Source: Mycolicibacterium litorale (GTDB taxonomy: Bacteria; Actinomycetota; Actinomycetes; Mycobacteriales; Mycobacteriaceae). From it: a stretch of DNA of 64,000 nt. Made by a program: the position numbers and the translations under genes. Shown here one piece after another: positions 35,029 to 44,791 of this stretch; positions within the stretch are counted from its first letter, which is position 1; the number at the start of each line of letters is the position of its first letter. Below the pieces are notes generated by a model that saw only the letters and a list, made by a program, of their open reading frames with translations, was not told where the DNA came from and did not search any database. The stretch is from the NCBI RefSeq assembly GCF_010731695.1, contig NZ_AP022586.1:186001-250000 (forward strand), given 5' to 3'.

Positions 35029-37278
35029 GTGCTGACACGAATTGCCCGGTCGGCGATCGCCGCGCCGAAACGGATCCTCGGCGTCGCGGCCCTGGTGGCG
35101 GCGGCGGCCGCGCTCTTCGGCATCCCGGTGAGCCAGACGCTGTCCGCGGGCGGTTTCCAGGACCCCACCTCGGAGTCGGCCCGCGCCACCCAGACGCTCG
35201 TCGACGAGTTCGACCAGGGCGACATGGACCTGATGATCACGGTGACCGCCGAGGACGGCGCACAGGGACCGGCGGCCACCGCGGTCGGCACCGCGATCGT
35301 CGCCGAACTCGAAGCCGACCCCAACGTCGCCGGGGTGACGTCGGCATGGACCGCGCCGCGCGGGGCGGCCCCGGCGCTGCTCAGCAAGGACCGCAAGACC
35401 GGGCTCGTCATCGCCGGCATCACCGGCGGCGAGAGCGGAGCCCAGAAGCACGCCAAGGCGCTCGCCGACCGACTGGTCCACGACCGCGACGGCGTCACCG
35501 TCCGCGCCGGCGGCGAGGCGATGACGTACGTCGAGATCAACAGGCAGACCGAGAAAGACCTGCTCACCATGGAGCTGATCGCGATCCCGCTCAGCTTCGT
35601 CGTGTTGGTGTGGGTGTTCGGCGGGCTGCTCGCGGCCGCGCTGCCGGTGGCCGTCGGGGCGTTCGCGATCGTCGGCACCATGGCGGTTCTGCGCCTGCTC
35701 ACGATGTTCACCGACGTGTCGATCTTCGCGCTCAACCTGTCGGTCGCCATGGGGCTGGCACTCGCGATCGACTACACCCTGCTCATCGTCAGCCGCTTCC
35801 GCGACGAGCTGGCCGACGGCGCCGACCGCGATCGCGCGCTCGTCACCACCATGGCGACCGCGGGCCGCACCGTGCTGTTCTCGGCGCTCACCGTCGCGCT
35901 GTCGATGGCAACGATGGTGTTGTTCCCGATGTACTTCCTCAAATCGTTCGCCTACGCCGGCATCGCCGTCGTGGGGTTCGCGGCGACGGCCGCGATCGTG
36001 GTCGCGCCCGCGGCGATCGCGCTGCTCGGCGACCGGCTCGACGCGTACGACGTCCGCCGCCTCCTGCGCCGCGCACTCGGCAGGCCCGAACCCGCACCGA
36101 AACCCGTCGAGCAGACGTTCTGGTACCGCTCGACGAAGTACGTCCAGCGCCGATCCGTCCCGATCGGCGTGGCGATCGTCGCGCTGCTGCTGGTGCTCGG
36201 CGCACCGTTCCTCGGCATCAAATGGGGCTTCCCCGACGACCGCGTGCTACCGGAGTCGTCCCCGGCGCGCCAGGTGGGCGACGAGCTGCGCACCGGCTTC
36301 GCCGTCGACAGCGCTACCGACGTCACCGTCGTCATCCCCGATGCGACCGCGCTGACCCCCGCGGACATCGAACGCTATGCCGCCGAACTCTCCCGGGTCG
36401 GCGACGTGCTGAGCGTGGCCGCCCCGGGCGGCACCTACGTCACCGGCGCCCGCGTCGGCCCACCGTCGGCGGCCAGCGGGCTGAACGGGGGTAGCGCCTA
36501 CCTCACCGTGGCGACCAACGCCGAACTGTTCTCCGACGCCTCCGAACGGCAACTCGACGCGCTGCACGCGGTCGCGACACCCGCCGGCCAGCCCGTCCAG
36601 TTCACCGGCACCGCGCAGATCAACCGCGACAGCTCGGAGGCCATCACCTCCCGGCTGCCGCTCGTGCTCGGCGTCATCGCGGCGATCAGCTTCGTGCTGC
36701 TGTTCCTGCTGACCGGCAGCGTGGTGCTGCCGCTGAAAGCGCTGGTGCTCAACATCCTGTCGCTGACGGCGGCGTTCGGCGCTCTGGTGTGGATCTTCCA
36801 GGAGGGCCATCTCGGGGCGCTGGGCACGACACCGACCGGAACCCTGGTCGCGAACATGCCGGTGCTGCTGTTCTGCATCGCCTTCGGCCTGTCGATGGAC
36901 TACGAGGTCTTCCTGATGTCGCGGATCCGGGAGTTCTGGCTGAAGTCTGGGCGCACCCGTGCCGACAACGATCGCAGCGTCGCGCTCGGGCTGGCGCGCA
37001 CCGGCCGGGTCGTGACCGCCGCGGCCCTGCTCATGACGATCTCGTTCGCCGCGCTGATCGCCGCCCAGGTGTCGTTCATGCGGATGTTCGGCGTCGGGTT
37101 CACCCTCGCCGTCCTGGCCGACGCGACGCTGGTGCGCATGCTGCTGGTGCCGGCGTTCATGCACCTGATGGGCCGGTGGAACTGGTGGGCACCGCGGCCG
37201 CTGGCCCGGCTGCACGACCGCATCGGGGTCAACGAGTCCGGAGCGCCGAAGGACCCGGAACCAGTACCCTCGCGGTAG
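35029..37278 (+). CDS. mmpL13: MmpL-family RND transporter, intact MmpL13-like
   Basis: 749 residues, 11-12 predicted membrane segments in the usual 1+5(+1)+5 order. Two MmpL/RND repeats are present, each with the proton-relay Asp-Tyr pair: GLALAIDYTLLIVSRFRDEL (first) and FGLSMDYEVFLMSRIREFW (second). MmpL proteins export lipids or lipophilic compounds to the cell envelope. In M. tuberculosis the corresponding locus is split into mmpL13a and mmpL13b (Rv1145/Rv1146, from memory); here one frame covers both. GTG 35029 with GGGAGAGG upstream. It is followed 30 bases later by a methyltransferase gene, probably cotranscribed. Confidence 0.9.
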   Translation: MLTRIARSAIAAPKRILGVAALVAAAAALFGIPVSQTLSAGGFQDPTSESARATQTLVDEFDQGDMDLMITVTAEDGAQGPAATAVGTAIVAELEADPNVAGVTSAWTAPRGAAPALLSKDRKTGLVIAGITGGESGAQKHAKALADRLVHDRDGVTVRAGGEAMTYVEINRQTEKDLLTMELIAIPLSFVVLVWVFGGLLAAALPVAVGAFAIVGTMAVLRLLTMFTDVSIFALNLSVAMGLALAIDYTLLIVSRFRDELADGADRDRALVTTMATAGRTVLFSALTVALSMATMVLFPMYFLKSFAYAGIAVVGFAATAAIVVAPAAIALLGDRLDAYDVRRLLRRALGRPEPAPKPVEQTFWYRSTKYVQRRSVPIGVAIVALLLVLGAPFLGIKWGFPDDRVLPESSPARQVGDELRTGFAVDSATDVTVVIPDATALTPADIERYAAELSRVGDVLSVAAPGGTYVTGARVGPPSAASGLNGGSAYLTVATNAELFSDASERQLDALHAVATPAGQPVQFTGTAQINRDSSEAITSRLPLVLGVIAAISFVLLFLLTGSVVLPLKALVLNILSLTAAFGALVWIFQEGHLGALGTTPTGTLVANMPVLLFCIAFGLSMDYEVFLMSRIREFWLKSGRTRADNDRSVALGLARTGRVVTAAALLMTISFAALIAAQVSFMRMFGVGFTLAVLADATLVRMLLVPAFMHLMGRWNWWAPRPLARLHDRIGVNESGAPKDPEPVPSR

Positions 37279-37308
37279 GCGGGTCGCCCTACCGAAGGGA
37301 GGGGTCCG

Positions 37309-37944
37309 ATGAGCACCGACGTCGACAATCCGTTCTTCGCGCGCCTGTGGACGGCTTTGTCAGGCCACGAAACCGAGGCGATGCGCAGGCTGCGCAAAGA
37401 GAACCTCTCCGGTCTGCGCGGCCGGGTGCTGGAGGTCGGCGCGGGCACCGGGACGAACTTCGCCCACTACCCGCCGACGGTCACCGAGGTGATCGCCGTC
37501 GAACCCGAGCGCCGGCTCGCCGCGCACTCCCGTGACGCCGCGGCGCACGCGCCCGTCCCGGTCACCGTCACCACCGACCGCGTCGAGCAGTTCAGCGCGG
37601 CCGAGCCGTTCGACGCCATCGTCTGCTCGCTGGTGCTGTGCTCGGTCGACGACGTCGACGGCGTTGTGCGTCAACTGTTCTCGATGTTGCGGCCCGGCGG
37701 TGAACTGCGCTATCTCGAGCACATCGCAGGCACCGGCGCGCGGGCGGCGCTGCAGCGGTTCGCCGACGCGACGCTGTGGCCCCGGATGCTCGGCAACTGC
37801 CACACCCACCGCAACACCGAAGCCGCGATCACCGCCGCCGGCTTCGAGGTCGACGACGCCCGCCGGGAATGGATGTTGCCGGCGTGGGCGCCGCTGCCGG
37901 TCGCCGAAGTGGCGCTCGGCCGCGCGGTGCGGCCGGCGGGTTAG
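37309..37944 (+). CDS. class I SAM-dependent methyltransferase
   Basis: 211 residues. SAM-binding motif VLEVGAGTGTNFAHYP at about residues 43-58, then VIAVEPERRLAAH (acidic ribose-contact residue), FDAIVCSLVLCSVDDVDGV and LRPGGELRYLEHIAG. This is the type-11 small-molecule methyltransferase fold. ATG 37309 has GGGAGGGG upstream. Position after MmpL matches Rv1147. The acceptor is unknown; lipid or quinone modification is plausible from context only. Confidence 0.88.
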   Translation: MSTDVDNPFFARLWTALSGHETEAMRRLRKENLSGLRGRVLEVGAGTGTNFAHYPPTVTEVIAVEPERRLAAHSRDAAAHAPVPVTVTTDRVEQFSAAEPFDAIVCSLVLCSVDDVDGVVRQLFSMLRPGGELRYLEHIAGTGARAALQRFADATLWPRMLGNCHTHRNTEAAITAAGFEVDDARREWMLPAWAPLPVAEVALGRAVRPAG

Positions 37945-37947
37945 CCG

Positions 37948-38661
37948 CTACGGCAGCAGTTCGGGCAGCCGCTGCAGCAGGTTCGGCAGCGCGCCGCCGG
38001 CCGTCTCGCGCAGCGACACCGTCGCACTGTCCGACAGCGGCGTGGGCTCCGGATTGACCTCGATCACCGTCGTCCCGCGGGCCAGCGCCATCTCGGGCAG
38101 ACCCGCCGCCGGATAGACGATCGACGACGTCCCCACCACGACCACCACGTCGGCGGTCAGCACCGCGTGAACCGAGCGCTGCCAGGCGTCGTCGGGCAGC
38201 GCCTCGCCGAACCACACCACGTTCGGCCGGATCAGCCCGCCGCACGGACACTGCGGGGGATCCACCGACTCGACCGGTTCGGGCATGTCGGGCACCGTGC
38301 CCTCGAACCGTGAACCACAAGCATCGCAATGGAATTCGAACAGGCTGCCGTGCAGGTGGTAGACGTTCCTGCTGCCCGCCCGCTCGTGCAGGTTGTCGAC
38401 GTTCTGGGTGACCACGTGGACCTCGGCCAAGTCCTGCCACGCGGCGACGGCGCGGTGCCCGTCGTTGGGTTGCACCGCGTCCATCATGTGATGGCGCCAC
38501 AGATACCACGCCCACACCTTCTCGGGGTTGGCGCGCCACCCGTCGGCGCTGGAGATCTCGTAGGGGTCCACCGTGGCCCACAGACCCGTCTCGACATCCC
38601 GGAACGTCGGCACCCCGCTCTCGGCGGAGATGCCGGCGCCGCTGAGTACCGTCACCTGCAC
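37948..38661 (-). CDS. cobB: NAD-dependent protein deacylase (sirtuin)
   Basis: 237 residues from GTG 38661. [28 protein letters not shown] and HGSLFEFHC (catalytic His just before) are sirtuin signatures. A zinc site is formed by CDAC and CPC. The Tyr-x-x-Arg pair in AWYLWRHH is the signature of class III sirtuins (SIRT5/CobB) that remove succinyl as well as acetyl groups. NAD is consumed. The gene matches Rv1151c in place and length. Divergent from the GntR gene with 36 bases between. Confidence 0.92.
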   Translation of the reverse strand: MQVTVLSGAGISAESGVPTFRDVETGLWATVDPYEISSADGWRANPEKVWAWYLWRHHMMDAVQPNDGHRAVAAWQDLAEVHVVTQNVDNLHERAGSRNVYHLHGSLFEFHCDACGSRFEGTVPDMPEPVESVDPPQCPCGGLIRPNVVWFGEALPDDAWQRSVHAVLTADVVVVVGTSSIVYPAAGLPEMALARGTTVIEVNPEPTPLSDSATVSLRETAGGALPNLLQRLPELLP

Positions 38662-38697
38662 ATGACCAAAGTAGCCGGTGTGGGAGATACTGGGCAC

Positions 38698-39063
38698 GTG
38701 GCCGAAGTGGGGGCGTGGTTGTCGGTCGATGCGAGGGCATCCCGGCCGCTGTTCGATCAGCTGCGCACCCAGATCATCGACGCCGTGCGCGACGGCAGGC
38801 TCTCACCCGGCACGCGGCTGCCGACGGTGCGTGAACTCGCCGGGCAGATGGGGCTGGCGGTCAACACCGTGGCGCGGGCGTACCGCGAACTGGAGACGGC
38901 GGGTGTGCTCGAGACCCGGGGGCGGTTCGGCACCTTCGTCTCGCGCGTGGATCCCGCCGACACGGCGATGGCGACCGCCGCGCAGAACTTCGTCGCCACC
39001 GCCAGGGCGCTCGGCGTCGAGAAGGCCGACGCCCTGCGCTACGTCGAGTCGGCGTTCGACTGA
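38698..39063 (+). CDS. GntR/YtrA-family transcriptional regulator
   Basis: 121 residues from GTG 38698. The winged helix (residues about 12-80) contains [45 protein letters not shown] and RGRFGTFV. The C terminus is a short helical dimerisation tail, typical of the YtrA subfamily. Probable regulator of its own gene and the divergent sirtuin. Matches Rv1152 in place and length. Confidence 0.88.
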   Translation: MAEVGAWLSVDARASRPLFDQLRTQIIDAVRDGRLSPGTRLPTVRELAGQMGLAVNTVARAYRELETAGVLETRGRFGTFVSRVDPADTAMATAAQNFVATARALGVEKADALRYVESAFD

Positions 39064-39076
39064 CGACCCGCGCCGG

Positions 39077-39916
39077 TCAGCCGAATTCCAGCAGCGTCCA
39101 CACCGGCCGCACCGGGTCGAACACCGGGATGCGCTGGATGGTCCACAGCAGGGCGTTGAGCACTTTCCCACGGCCCTCCGGCAGCGGCAGATCGTGGACG
39201 GCACGCACCCCGGGCACGCTGTCGGTCAGCTCGGCCAGCTCGCCGACACTGAGGCTGAACGGCATCGGAGGAACCTTGTAGCGCAAGGACGTTCGCATAC
39301 CGTGGCGCGCCCACCAGGCGAACCACGACGGCGGCAGGTCGAACATCATCTGCCCGCCGGGAAACCGCTGCGCACACGCCGCGATGAGCGACATCGCCTC
39401 CTCGGGCTGCAGGTACATCAGCAGTCCCTCGGCGGTGACGAACACTCCCTCGGAGTCGTCGACCCGGTCCATCCAGCTGAAGTCCAGGGCGGACTGCGCG
39501 CAGACTTGCACCCGGTCCGACGGTGGCAGCAACTTGCCGCGCAACTCGATCATCGGCGGCAGGTCGACGGTCAGCCAGCGGAACTCGTGGCCGACGTCGG
39601 ACGCGTCGAGGCGGTAGAAGCTGGTCTGCAGGCCCTCGGCGAGCGCGACGACGGTCGCCCGGGGGTGGTCGTGCAGGTAGCGACGCGTGTAGAGGTCGAA
39701 GCCCTTGGCCCGCAACGCCATATCCTGACGGCGGCTCGGCCCGAACTTGGCGAAGTCGAAGTCGATCTTGTCGACCAGTTCGACGGCCATCGGGTCGTCG
39801 ATGAGCGAATCCCGGCGCCTGGCTTCGCTCGCGCGGACCTGCAGGGTGAGCAGCGCGGTCTCCGAAACGCCGGTCAGCGCGCTGCCGTCCACCTTGGCGG
39901 CGGATGTGTCGGTCAT
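39077..39916 (-). CDS. omt: SAM-dependent methyltransferase, leucine-carboxyl-methyltransferase (PCMT/TCMP) type
   Basis: 279 residues. ALAEGLQTSFYRLD, WLTVDLPPMIELR, SALDFSWMD and FVTAEGLLMYLQPEEAMSLI are hallmark motifs of the LCM/Ppm1-Ppm2 family, which mycobacteria have expanded for polyketide- or lipid-like O-methylation. Acceptor unknown. The 4-base overlap with the DUF1697 gene and the paralogue at 40449 gives one three-gene minus-strand operon. Matches Rv1153c in position. Confidence 0.85.
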   Translation of the reverse strand: MTDTSAAKVDGSALTGVSETALLTLQVRASEARRRDSLIDDPMAVELVDKIDFDFAKFGPSRRQDMALRAKGFDLYTRRYLHDHPRATVVALAEGLQTSFYRLDASDVGHEFRWLTVDLPPMIELRGKLLPPSDRVQVCAQSALDFSWMDRVDDSEGVFVTAEGLLMYLQPEEAMSLIAACAQRFPGGQMMFDLPPSWFAWWARHGMRTSLRYKVPPMPFSLSVGELAELTDSVPGVRAVHDLPLPEGRGKVLNALLWTIQRIPVFDPVRPVWTLLEFG

Positions 39917-40452
39917 CTGTCCGAATCTACCGAACGCAGGACTTTGTCCAGGGTGCGCAGGTTGCGGGTGGTGGTCGACGATTTGTAGCGCTTCTTGCCC
40001 ATCGTCTTGCCGATCGTGGTGTCCAGGGTGCCCGACTTCGGGACCTGCCAGTAGACGACGCCCTGGCCGCGCTCGATCCGCTCCTCGGGGCGGGCGTCCG
40101 CGGCGAGCGCCGCGAGTTCGTCGAGCACCTGATCGTCGGTGACGAAGGTGACGTAGGAGTGGTGGCCCTCGACCTCGCGTTCGAACGGGTACGCCGCCGA
40201 GATGGCCGCCACTGTGTCCGCCTCGTAGGCCAGCACCCAGGCGTCGTAGCCGAACCGGGTGCGCAGCGCCTGCTCTGCGGTGCGGCGCACGGACGCGACG
40301 TCGGCGTCGCTGTCGAGCACGACGTTGCCGCTGGCGAGGATGGTCTTCACGGCGGTGAAGCCGGCGTCGGTGAAGGCCGCCGCCACATCGGCCATCTTGA
40401 GGTTGACCCCACCGACGTTGACCCCGCGCAGGAACGCCACGAAGCGCGTCAC
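39913..40452 (-). CDS. DUF1697 domain protein
   Basis: 179 residues from GTG 40452. Starts VTRFVAFLRGVNVGGVNLKM, then ILASGNVVLDSDAD and SSTTTRNLRTLDKVLR, which are the classic DUF1697 motifs (small alpha/beta fold, common in bacteria, role unknown). Overlaps both neighbours by 4 bases and sits between two paralogous methyltransferases. Confidence 0.88.
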   Translation of the reverse strand: MTRFVAFLRGVNVGGVNLKMADVAAAFTDAGFTAVKTILASGNVVLDSDADVASVRRTAEQALRTRFGYDAWVLAYEADTVAAISAAYPFEREVEGHHSYVTFVTDDQVLDELAALAADARPEERIERGQGVVYWQVPKSGTLDTTIGKTMGKKRYKSSTTTRNLRTLDKVLRSVDSDR

Positions 40453-41273
40453 GACGCGAACTCCAGCAGCGTGATGCTCGGCCTGTTCCGGCGGTGGAGC
40501 GGCACCCGGTCCAGCGGCGGCCAGAACAGCGCGTTGAACAGGCCCCGACCGCGAGGCAGGGGGATGTCGTGGGCGGCGGCGACGCCGGGGATCCGGTCGG
40601 CCAGCTCCAGCCCCTCGTCGGCGGTCAGCGCGAACGGCATCAGCGGCGTCACGTAACGGTCGGACAGCTTCAGACCCTTCATGGTGCGACGGCTCAGCCA
40701 GTGCGGGATCGAATCGAACATCATCCGGCCGCCGGGGAAGCGCGCGGCGCACTCGGTGATCAGCGCCGTCACGTGCTCGGGGTCGAGGTACATCAGCAAC
40801 CCCTCGGCGGTGATGAACACGCCGTGCTCGGCGTCCACGCGATCCATCCACGACAGGTCGAGCGCGGACTGCGCCAGCGCGACGATGCGGTCGTCGGCGG
40901 GCAGCAGCTGCTCGCGCAGCGCCATGACCGGTGGGAGATCGATTGAGTACCAGGTCAACTCGTCGGCCACCCCCATGCGGTCCAGTCGCCACAGGCTGGT
41001 CTGCAGGCCCTCGGCGAGTGCCACCACCGCGGCCTTCGGGTGGGCGGTCAGGTACTCGGCGGTGGCGGTGTCGAAGGCGCGGGCGCGCAGCGCGTGCGAC
41101 TGGTTGGGTCTGCCGAACTTGAGGTAGTCGTACTCGATCGCGTCGAACAGCGTGACGGCCCACGGGTCGCGGATCGCGCCGTCAGAGCGCTTCGCCTCGG
41201 TGGCCCGGTTGTGCAGGGTCCACAGGGTGGTCGCCGAGACCCCGTCGAGGATGCTGCCGTCGATCGCCGTCAC
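40449..41273 (-). CDS. SAM-dependent methyltransferase, LCM type (paralogue)
   Basis: 274 residues from GTG 41273 (VTAIDGSILDGVSATTLW). Same motif series as the gene at 39077: ALAEGLQTSLWRLD, WYSIDLPPVMALRE, SALDLSWMD and FITAEGLLMYLDPEH. The two are clear paralogues in one operon. First gene of the operon, divergent from the PPOX gene with only 31 bases between starts, so promoters must be very compact. A longer start is open (ATG 41306) but would overlap the divergent gene start. Confidence 0.85.
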   Translation of the reverse strand: MTAIDGSILDGVSATTLWTLHNRATEAKRSDGAIRDPWAVTLFDAIEYDYLKFGRPNQSHALRARAFDTATAEYLTAHPKAAVVALAEGLQTSLWRLDRMGVADELTWYSIDLPPVMALREQLLPADDRIVALAQSALDLSWMDRVDAEHGVFITAEGLLMYLDPEHVTALITECAARFPGGRMMFDSIPHWLSRRTMKGLKLSDRYVTPLMPFALTADEGLELADRIPGVAAAHDIPLPRGRGLFNALFWPPLDRVPLHRRNRPSITLLEFAS

Positions 41274-41295
41274 ACTTTCGAGTGTAGGAACGTAG

Positions 41296-41748
<453 letters not shown>

Positions 41749-41777
41749 AGGAGGCGACGGCGGGCGCTCGCAGGGGT

Positions 41778-41783
41778 TACGCT
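41778..41783 (+). promoter_or_regulatory. leaderless-type -10 box (TACGCT)
   Basis: TACGCT ends 6 nt before the ATG of the DUF5302 gene at 41790. No SD present. Confidence 0.45.
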
Positions 41784-41789
41784 GCCGGC

Positions 41790-41957
41790 ATGGCTGACGA
41801 ACCGGAAGACGACACCAAGCGCAAGTTCCGGGAGGCCCTCGAACGAAAGAAGGCCAACTCGGCGGGCAACGCCGCCCACCGCGACGGCGGACCGAAGCTG
41901 CCCAAGGCGCACGGCCCGGTGGAGAACCGCCGCGAATTCCGGCGCAAGAGCGGCTAG
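41790..41957 (+). CDS. DUF5302 small protein
   Basis: 55 residues, highly charged: DEPEDDTKRKFREALERKKA, a Gly/Asn/Ala linker, then KAHGPVENRREFRRKSG. This is the DUF5302 pattern seen in many actinobacteria, probably disordered. Function unknown. Leaderless start likely. Convergent overlap of 4 bases with the MFS gene stop at 41954. Confidence 0.8.
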   Translation: MADEPEDDTKRKFREALERKKANSAGNAAHRDGGPKLPKAHGPVENRREFRRKSG

Positions 41958-43132
41958 GCGGCGCGGGTCCTCTCCCGGGACACGATGGCGATCAGGCACC
42001 CGGTGGCCAGCACGGCGACGGCGATCGCGAAACCCACACCGGCCGTACGCAACCCCACCGCCTGGGCGGCCAGCCCCTCACCGATCACCGGCAGCGAGAT
42101 CGCCACGTAGGCGACGACGAAGTACGTCGAGCTCACCTCGGCGCGCCGCTGCGGCGGGGTGCGTTCGACGACTGCGGCCAGCCCGCGGCTGAAACTCATC
42201 CCCTGTCCGACACCCGAGATCACCGCCGCCGCGACGAGTCCGGGCAGCGACGAGAAGTGCAGGGCGACAGCGAGAGTCGCCATCCCGGCCACCAAGATCG
42301 CGCAGCCGACCGCCACCGCCCGGGGCGGCGGGATGCGGTTGGCGGCGATCTGGGTGGCCGCCGAGCTGGCGAAGATGGAGCACACGATCGCACCGGTGAC
42401 GGCGTGGTTGCCGACGCCGACGACGTCGGCCAGGAATGACGGCGCCACCGCGGTGAACAGGCCGGTGACGGCGAACCCGGCGAAGGCGGCCAGCGCGGCG
42501 ATCACGAACACCGGCAGCGCCTCGCCGGGCACGGAGAGCCGCTGCAGTCCCACGCGGCCGCCGCGCGGCGAGGTCTCGGGCACGATGAGCACGGCGAGGC
42601 CGGCCAGCACCGCCATCACGATGTGGACCACGAACACCAGGTGCAGCGGCTGCGGCGCGTACTGGACCAGGAATCCGGCGAGCAGCGGGCCCGCGCCGAG
42701 GCCGCCGATGTTGGCGACCGTGGCCACCGCGGCCGCCCGCGTGCGCCAGCGCTCCGGGGCGGCCTCGATGACCGCGGCCGTCGCGGTGCCGGTGAAGACA
42801 CCGGCCGACAGACCGGACAGCACACGCCCGATCAACAGCAGCGCCACCGAATCGGCGACCAGGAACACCACCGCACTGGCGATCGCGAACCCGACGCCGG
42901 CCAGCAGCATGGGCCGCCGGCCGACGGCGTCGGACCAGCTCCCGAAGGCCAGCAGCGCGAACAGCACACCGCCGGCGTAGGTCGCGAAGATGATCGTCGT
43001 GGTCAGCACCTGGAAGTGCATCCGGTCGGCGTAGAGCGCGTAGAGCGGTGTGGGCACCGTGGTGCCGAGCATCATTGCCGCGAAGGCGTACGCCAGCAGG
43101 GGGAACGCGAAACGGCTCAGTCGGCTCGGCAC
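41954..43132 (-). CDS. MFS transporter
   Basis: 392 residues from GTG 43132, 12 predicted membrane segments. GSWSDAVGRRPML is the loop 2-3 motif (GxxSDxxGRR). MMLGTTVPTPLYALYADRM and VLSGLSAGVFTGTATAAVIE resemble the drug:H+ antiporter (DHA1-like) family. Substrate unknown. It is 33 bases downstream of the cation/acetate symporter and may belong to its transcript. Confidence 0.85.
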   Translation of the reverse strand: MPSRLSRFAFPLLAYAFAAMMLGTTVPTPLYALYADRMHFQVLTTTIIFATYAGGVLFALLAFGSWSDAVGRRPMLLAGVGFAIASAVVFLVADSVALLLIGRVLSGLSAGVFTGTATAAVIEAAPERWRTRAAAVATVANIGGLGAGPLLAGFLVQYAPQPLHLVFVVHIVMAVLAGLAVLIVPETSPRGGRVGLQRLSVPGEALPVFVIAALAAFAGFAVTGLFTAVAPSFLADVVGVGNHAVTGAIVCSIFASSAATQIAANRIPPPRAVAVGCAILVAGMATLAVALHFSSLPGLVAAAVISGVGQGMSFSRGLAAVVERTPPQRRAEVSSTYFVVAYVAISLPVIGEGLAAQAVGLRTAGVGFAIAVAVLATGCLIAIVSRERTRAA

Positions 43133-43165
43133 ACCCTCAGACGGTAGGCGGTCCCCATTCGCTCC

Positions 43166-44791
43166 TCAGTGCGAGACGGCCTTCTCCGCGCCGACTCCGG
43201 TCAACGAGCGCACCTCCATCTCGGCGGCGATCGCCGGATCCTCGTCGTCCGGTGACGTCAGCGTGCCGACGATGCCGAGGAGGAAGGCCAGCGGAATCGA
43301 CACGATCCCCGGGTTGGACAGCGGGAACCACGCGAAGTCGGCGCCCTTGATCATCGAGGTGGGTGTCCCGGACACCGCAGGCGAGAACACGATCAGCACG
43401 ATCGTCGAGATCAACCCGCCGTACATGCTCCACAGCGCCCCGCGGGTGTTGAACCGCCGCCAGTACAGCGAGTAGAGGATCGTCGGGAGATTCGCCGCCG
43501 CCGCGACCGCGAACGCCAGCGCCACCAGGAACGCGACGTTCTGCTCGCGGGCCAGGATGCCCAACCCGATCGCGAACGTGCCCAGCACCACCGCGGTGAT
43601 GCGCGAGATCTTGACCTGTTCGCGCTCGGTGACCTCATGGCTCTTCAGCACGCTGGCGTAGATGTCGTGGGCGAACGACGCCGAAGCGGTGATGGTCAGC
43701 CCCGCGACGACCGCGAGGATCGTCGCGAACGCCACCGCGGAGATGATGCCCAGCAGCACCACGCCGCCCAGTTCGAACGCCAACTGCGGTGCCGCGGAGT
43801 TCACCCCGCCCGGCGCGTCCAGGATGCGGTCGGGGCCCACCAGCGCGGCCGCACCGTAACCCAGGGCGAGGGTGAACAGGTAGAACGCGCCGATCAACGC
43901 GATCGCCCAGACCACGCTGCGCCGGGCCTCTTTGGCGGTGGGCACCGTGTAGAAGCGCATCAGCACGTGCGGCAGGCCCGCGGTGCCCAGCACCAGGGCC
44001 AGCGCCAGGGAGATGAAATTGATCTGCGTCGTCAGCGACGCGCCGTACTGTGCGCCGGGGGCCAGCACGTCGCGCGCGGCCACCTTGGCGTCCTCGCTGC
44101 CGCTGACCATCGCCTGCGCGCTGCCCAGGATCTCGGAGAAGTTGAACCCGAACTTCGCCAGCACCATCACCGTCATCACGCCGGCGCCGCCGATCAGCAG
44201 CACCGCCTTGATGATCTGCACCCACGTGGTGCCCTTCATCCCGCCGACCAGGACGTAGACGATCATCAGCACCCCGACGACCGCGATCACGATCGACTGG
44301 CCGAGGTCGCTTTCGATGTTGAGCAGCAGTGCGACCAGCACGCCCGCCCCGGCCATCTGCGCCAGCAGGTAGAACAGTGAGACGGCGAGGGTGTTGGTGG
44401 CCGCGGCCAACCGCACCGGACGCTGCTTGAGTCGGAAGCTCAGCACGTCGGCCATGGTGAATTTGCCGGTGTTGCGCAGCAATTCGGCGACCAGCAGCAG
44501 CGCCACCAGCCAGGCGACCAGGAAGCCGATCGAGTAGAGGAAGCCGTCGTAGCCGTAGACGGCGATGGCGCCCGCGATGCCGAGGAAGCTGGCTGCCGAC
44601 AGGTAGTCACCGCTGATCGCGATGCCGTTCTGCGGACCGGTGAAGGCGCGGCCCGCGGTGAAGAACTCGGTGGCGGTGGCGTTCTTCTTGCTGGCCTTGA
44701 TGACGATGAACAACGTCACCAGCACGAACAGCGCGAAGATCGCCATGTTGGCGACGGGGTTGCCGATGGTCTCGGCGGCGAGCACGGTCAC
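43166..44791 (-). CDS. actP: Na+/solute symporter, acetate permease type (ActP-like)
   Basis: 541 residues, 13 predicted membrane segments, SSS family. SGDYLSAASFLGIAG is the conserved TM2 motif, followed by LLVAELLRNTGKFTMADVLSFR and GGMKGTTWVQIIKAVLL. These match cation/acetate symporters (ActP; monocarboxylate uptake). Acetate, propionate or pyruvate are plausible substrates. It overlaps the upstream DUF485 gene by 4 bases, the standard pairing with ActP. Confidence 0.88.
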   Translation of the reverse strand: MTVLAAETIGNPVANMAIFALFVLVTLFIVIKASKKNATATEFFTAGRAFTGPQNGIAISGDYLSAASFLGIAGAIAVYGYDGFLYSIGFLVAWLVALLLVAELLRNTGKFTMADVLSFRLKQRPVRLAAATNTLAVSLFYLLAQMAGAGVLVALLLNIESDLGQSIVIAVVGVLMIVYVLVGGMKGTTWVQIIKAVLLIGGAGVMTVMVLAKFGFNFSEILGSAQAMVSGSEDAKVAARDVLAPGAQYGASLTTQINFISLALALVLGTAGLPHVLMRFYTVPTAKEARRSVVWAIALIGAFYLFTLALGYGAAALVGPDRILDAPGGVNSAAPQLAFELGGVVLLGIISAVAFATILAVVAGLTITASASFAHDIYASVLKSHEVTEREQVKISRITAVVLGTFAIGLGILAREQNVAFLVALAFAVAAAANLPTILYSLYWRRFNTRGALWSMYGGLISTIVLIVFSPAVSGTPTSMIKGADFAWFPLSNPGIVSIPLAFLLGIVGTLTSPDDEDPAIAAEMEVRSLTGVGAEKAVSH

